Source: Enterobacteriaceae bacterium UBA2655 (GTDB lineage Bacteria; Pseudomonadota; Gammaproteobacteria; Enterobacterales; Enterobacteriaceae). From it: a DNA stretch of 10,942 nt. The position numbers and the translations under genes are program-made. The notes under the pieces were generated by a model. That model made no database searches. It was not told where the DNA came from and was given only the letters and a program-made list of their open reading frames with translations. Location of the stretch: NCBI GenBank assembly GCA_002359495.1, contig DENB01000030.1, forward strand, positions 8,973 to 19,914. Direction: 5' to 3'. Below, piece after piece: positions 8,354 to 10,942 of the stretch. Each line of letters opens with the position of its first letter. Positions within the stretch are counted from its first letter, which is position 1.

Positions 8354-8845
8354 TTATATCTGTTTTAAAATAACTTTATCGTTTTCACGATCGTGTAAAA
8401 ACTTTGCAGCCAGATCGATAGGATAAGGATCCCAGTAGATTAGGCCATAAACTTCAAACAGCAGCATGCCATTTTTAAACGATCGATCTTGTGTATCTGG
8501 TAAAGCAACCCGCAACGATTCCGGAATTATCCGTGGTTCAAACCGTAAAATCGCTTCACGAAAGTTTTTTTCCGTTGTTCTCCAGTCATGCTGAGTAGGA
8601 TGCGTTCCGGTTACTGCCCTGACGCCATAGTTGATTACCGACCCAGCTACATCGTAATGACGATCCGCCTCCAGACGATCTTCAATATTGGTCGTGTTCA
8701 GTATGGCCAAGACGTCGCGTAAAACAATGGCGCGCATCTGGTTGGCATTAATGAAGAACTGATCAAACACTTCTCGTTGAGCTTTAGGCTGCTCATCAAG
8801 CAGACGATCCAATAACGTTGGCGAAAATTGCCTTTTGGTTTCCAT
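8354..8845 (-). CDS. tssE: T6SS baseplate subunit TssE (gp25-like)
   Basis: TssE is the gp25/lysozyme-like wedge protein of the T6SS baseplate, assembling with TssF, TssG and TssK in the cytoplasm. The 163-residue product opens with the family pattern FSPTLLDRLLDEQP (residues 7-20). It continues with LRDVLAILNTT (42-52), a VINYGVRAVTG segment (70-80) and the gp25 core AILRFEPRIIPESLRV (98-113), with hydrophobic strands to residue 140. The ATG at 8845 lies 14 bases after the tagJ stop and has no good Shine-Dalgarno, suggesting coupling. It is the last gene of this T6SS transcript and its stop lies beside the palindrome. Base composition is lower in G+C than mnmE. Confidence 0.88.
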   Translation of the reverse strand: METKRQFSPTLLDRLLDEQPKAQREVFDQFFINANQMRAIVLRDVLAILNTTNIEDRLEADRHYDVAGSVINYGVRAVTGTHPTQHDWRTTEKNFREAILRFEPRIIPESLRVALPDTQDRSFKNGMLLFEVYGLIYWDPYPIDLAAKFLHDRENDKVILKQI

Positions 8846-8859
8846 TACAGTAAGCAGTC

Positions 8860-9657
8860 TCAGGCGAAGTAGATATTATCAATTTCAAATAATGAAAATT
8901 CATTTTGGTCAGTAATCAAAACTTTTCTGCCAACGCCTACGGACAGTACATCCGTAAGTGAATTCCACTCTGTTCTGTAACCCAGCTTGATGGCTTGATC
9001 CGTCTCATGCGTGATCGGATAACGTGCCGGTATAAAGCCATAATAGGTTTCGCCATTCATGACTATTTGCGCCTGCGCCCAAACCAGCTCCAGCGTATCC
9101 TGCGGAGTTTGTACGCTCAGAGATTGAATATCTGTAAAAGGAACCCAGCGATAGCCGCCAGCATTAATAAATTCACAGACGGGACCCAGACGTGAATCAC
9201 TGTCCGCCAGCCAGCCAAAAGAGCCAGTTTGCGGACCGTTGCCGCTATTTTCAGGCAACTCGTTAAAGGCATCGAGGCGCAACATGTCGGATCGCTCAAT
9301 ATCACCTTCATGATACGCCTTGTTCGCCTGTTGCAGTTTTTCCAGCCATGGCGATGAAAGTTTATCCAGCGTAACGGCAACCTTTTTGCCAGCGAGCACC
9401 TGCTCGCGAAGCATTTCGCTCAATACTAAATTTTTATACAACTCGATTTGCTTTTTATCGCTGTCATCCAGCAACAGTGAAGTCTCAAGTTGCAACATGG
9501 CTTTTTCCCATAAGCCTTCAATGCAATAGAGTTTGAACAAAACTTCACGTAATGCAATATTTCCTGGCTCATTCTTTACCTGGCGCAACATATCCTGCGT
9601 CATTTCATTCAATGATTTTTCTTTTAAAATTTCGTTAAGTTTTAAATTCTGCTGCAT
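8860..9657 (-). CDS. tagJ: T6SS accessory protein TagJ (ImpE/SciE family)
   Basis: The family (HsiE1 in Pseudomonas, ImpE in Rhizobium, SciE in Salmonella) contacts the TssB sheath protein and is thought to modulate ClpV-driven sheath recycling. The 265-residue product has an alpha-helical, TPR-like N-terminal half (to about residue 135). The C-terminal ImpE domain has FGWLADSDSRLGPVCEFI (147-164), GGYRWVPFTDI (167-177), a TLELVWAQAQI segment (188-198), GFIPARYP (207-214) and RTEW (228-231). The ATG at 9657 has AGGGAA six bases upstream. It follows the TagK-like gene by 16 bases and precedes tssE. The gene is relatively A+T rich in its 5' half. Confidence 0.88.
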   Translation of the reverse strand: MQQNLKLNEILKEKSLNEMTQDMLRQVKNEPGNIALREVLFKLYCIEGLWEKAMLQLETSLLLDDSDKKQIELYKNLVLSEMLREQVLAGKKVAVTLDKLSSPWLEKLQQANKAYHEGDIERSDMLRLDAFNELPENSGNGPQTGSFGWLADSDSRLGPVCEFINAGGYRWVPFTDIQSLSVQTPQDTLELVWAQAQIVMNGETYYGFIPARYPITHETDQAIKLGYRTEWNSLTDVLSVGVGRKVLITDQNEFSLFEIDNIYFA

Positions 9658-9673
9658 GGTTTATTCCCTGTTG

Positions 9674-10504
9674 TTAAATTTGACTATCCAAGCCCGGCTG
9701 GTAAAGATCCTGATAGACCAGGTTTGAAACTTTCTTTTTGCTACATGCCAAAACACGTTCAGGTGCCAGTAGCCTCAATAAATCACCTTGTTCGTCATCT
9801 TGTTGAAAATCTTCTAACGTCATAGCATCCTCTAATCCCTCCAGCACCTTCTCAATTAAAGCTGAGGAATCAAATATGCATTCCGTTATCGTTTTCCCCT
9901 TCAGATTTTCCCGGGTTTCCTCAAACAGAGGATCATCGCCCGACACAATGAAATTTTGCTCAGATTCAGAATAATTATCACGATGTTGTTCATCGAGTAT
10001 AAGGTATTTTTTATACTCTAACTCGAGTGACCTGAGAATATTCTCGTCACTTACTTCTTCGTTTTCGTTAATGGTCATAGTTTCTATTGCGAGAAGATGG
10101 TATCCCCCCTTCGGCAATATCTCTTCAACCTTCCCCATTCGTTCATGCTTAAGAGGATTTATTACAGGATCGTTGAAAAGCTCTGCGCTTAAATCAGCAG
10201 GTTCTGAAGAAGTCGTTATCAGCTTAAATGCTCCAGCCTGGATTGACATACCAGCCTGAAGCGAAATAGCTTTCTGGTAATTGAGGCTGTGTTGATCGAC
10301 AATACAGACATATTCTTGACTGTTGTTATAGATAACTGGACCGGAAGCGTTCCAGTAAAAAAACAGCGTTTCTTGATTGTCAGAAACCTTATCAGTAATA
10401 AATCCCCCTAAGTTCATGTCAAAAAATAGCGGTTTATCTACACTGTATTCTTCGCTCAGGTAAAAAGCATGCTGTTGTTCCGGCCAAATTAATAACAGGT
10501 TCAT
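9674..10504 (-). CDS. T6SS-associated protein, TagK-like (tentative)
   Basis: The product has 276 residues from the ATG at 10504. A TTG one codon upstream (10507) is better spaced from the AGGAAG ribosome site (6 versus 9 bases), so either may be used. The first 100 or so residues are strand-rich; the segment ISLQAGMSIQAGAFKLITT resembles the 'L..GD.I..G....' ending of an FHA domain, though classic FHA motif residues are not clear. The middle and C-terminal parts are acidic and helical. The tail reads DLLRLLAPERVLACSKKK and then YQDLYQPGLD. Position between a PAAR gene and tagJ, and this tail, suggest the TagK-type accessory proteins of Salmonella-like T6SS clusters. That label is from memory and uncertain. 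No signal peptide or membrane segment is visible. A+T content is high. Confidence 0.55.
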   Translation of the reverse strand: MNLLLIWPEQQHAFYLSEEYSVDKPLFFDMNLGGFITDKVSDNQETLFFYWNASGPVIYNNSQEYVCIVDQHSLNYQKAISLQAGMSIQAGAFKLITTSSEPADLSAELFNDPVINPLKHERMGKVEEILPKGGYHLLAIETMTINENEEVSDENILRSLELEYKKYLILDEQHRDNYSESEQNFIVSGDDPLFEETRENLKGKTITECIFDSSALIEKVLEGLEDAMTLEDFQQDDEQGDLLRLLAPERVLACSKKKVSNLVYQDLYQPGLDSQI

Positions 10505-10509
10505 CAACG

Positions 10510-10779
10510 TTAACTTCCTATAAAAACGTCACATGAACCGGAAACAAATGCTGCGCCACAGCTGGTAACAGCTCCGCAGCTTACAGCGGGCAAATTGTTA
10601 ATAAATACGGTTCCTGATCCGGTTGCTACAACACCTACGCAATGCGTTGGTATAGGGCATGGAACCACAGTAAGACTGGTTAAAGCAGCAGGAAGATTAT
10701 TAATGAAGACGTCTCCGGACCCTGTTGCCGCAGCCCCGCCATGACAAGTTGTATCGCTAACTCTGACCGCATTGGACAT
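10510..10779 (-). CDS. PAAR domain protein, T6SS spike tip
   Basis: PAAR proteins form the sharp cone on the VgrG trimer and often carry or recruit effectors. The 89-residue product is the bare PAAR length with no effector extension. It starts SNAVRVSDTTCHGG and has three related units: ATGSGDVFINNLPA (18-31), ATGSGTVFINNLPA (52-65) and VSGSCDVFIGS (79-89), the internal pseudo-repeat of the fold. Candidate zinc ligands are His13, Cys41, His46 and Cys74; only two histidines are present, while classic PAAR sites use three His and one Cys. The ATG at 10779 has GAGGTAAG upstream. It ends five bases before the next ATG, so the two genes are probably cotranscribed. It is cysteine-rich (seven Cys), which is unusual. 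Confidence 0.85.
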   Translation of the reverse strand: MSNAVRVSDTTCHGGAAATGSGDVFINNLPAALTSLTVVPCPIPTHCVGVVATGSGTVFINNLPAVSCGAVTSCGAAFVSGSCDVFIGS

Positions 10780-10826
10780 ATCTTACCTCGCTGAGGAATT
10801 TTTCATTTTTTATTAAATAAACGTAA

Positions 10827-10859
10827 ACCCTTCTTTTACAGAGTTCGTAAAAGAAGGGT
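10827..10859 (-). terminator. Hairpin terminator between the edge gene and the PAAR gene
   Basis: A perfect 12-bp stem (CCCTTCTTTTAC at 10828-10839 with GTAAAAGAAGGG at 10847-10858), plus one more A-T pair, encloses a 7-base loop. On the minus strand it is followed by a T-rich but interrupted run (TTTACGTTTATTT). It lies 20 bases after the stop of the partial gene, so it could end or attenuate that transcript before the PAAR gene. Confidence 0.68.
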
Positions 10860-10878
10860 GTAATGAGCATTAAAAATG

Positions 10879-10942
10879 TTAAAGCTCAATGCGTAACGGC
10901 AATGTATCTTCCGGCGTTTCCTCCGGGGTTTCCTCCGGCGTC
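10879..10942 (-). CDS. 3' end of an unidentified gene, possibly vgrG (runs off right edge)
   Basis: Reading leftwards from the window edge, one minus-strand frame gives TPEETPEETPEDTLPLRIEL and a TAA at 10881-10879. The frame is open to the edge and shows a fourfold-codon repeat (12-base units encoding TPEE), typical of a protein tail or linker. A gene just upstream of a PAAR gene in a T6SS cluster is most often vgrG (tssI), but the 20 visible residues do not prove this. An effector or another Tss protein is possible. A competing frame ending in TGA lacks the repeat and is less likely. Confidence 0.5.
   Translation of the reverse strand, partial: TPEETPEETPEDTLPLRIEL

Noticed and set aside
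10861..10942. CRISPR or longer satellite array suggested by the repeated CCGGCGTTTCCT units at the edge.
   Set aside because: The 12-base period keeps a reading frame and encodes TPEE repeats next to a stop codon; there are no spacers.

Overview
The window is chromosomal DNA from a member of the Enterobacterales. Protein sequence and gene order match the Escherichia coli dnaA region closely: gyrB-recF-dnaN-dnaA on the minus strand, and rpmH-rnpA-yidD-yidC-mnmE on the plus strand. Features such as the DnaA C-terminal variant ([13 protein letters not shown]), the YidC P1 domain and a type VI secretion cluster next to mnmE instead of tnaCAB lean towards Erwiniaceae (Pantoea, Mixta or Erwinia type). 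That family call is an inference from memory of homologues; no search was run.

Layout. Positions 1-3855 hold the replication and repair operon, read leftwards: dnaA (GTG start), dnaN, recF and the first 15 codons of gyrB. DnaA initiates replication, DnaN is the sliding clamp, RecF loads recombinase at gaps and GyrB is a gyrase subunit. The one departure from the compact E. coli arrangement is a 199-base gap between dnaN and recF. It is largely filled by a long imperfect palindrome whose centre has the architecture of an ERIC/IRU repeat. Positions 3856-4454 are the divergent control region, with a perfect DnaA box, a near-match box, a dense set of GATC sites and two good sigma70 promoters facing rpmH.

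Positions 4455-6840 are the rpmH-rnpA-yidD-yidC operon: ribosomal protein L34, RNase P protein, and two proteins of inner-membrane protein insertion. It closes with a strong intrinsic terminator at 6907-6937. mnmE, a tRNA U34-modification GTPase, follows at 6956-8320.

From 8354 to the right edge, everything is on the minus strand, visibly richer in A+T, and belongs to a type VI secretion system (T6SS). Read leftwards it is: the 3' end of an unidentified gene (possibly vgrG), a terminator-like hairpin, a stand-alone PAAR spike-tip protein, a poorly characterised TagK-like protein with a possible degenerate FHA-like N-terminus, TagJ (ImpE/SciE family) and TssE (gp25-like baseplate). The cluster ends against mnmE at a perfect palindrome that can serve both converging transcripts. 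The core T6SS genes must lie beyond the right edge. This looks like the distal end of a horizontally acquired T6SS island inserted downstream of mnmE. I see no convincing wholly new system. The least explained parts are the TagK-like protein, the PAAR/repeat-ended gene pair and the ERIC-like palindrome splitting dnaN from recF.
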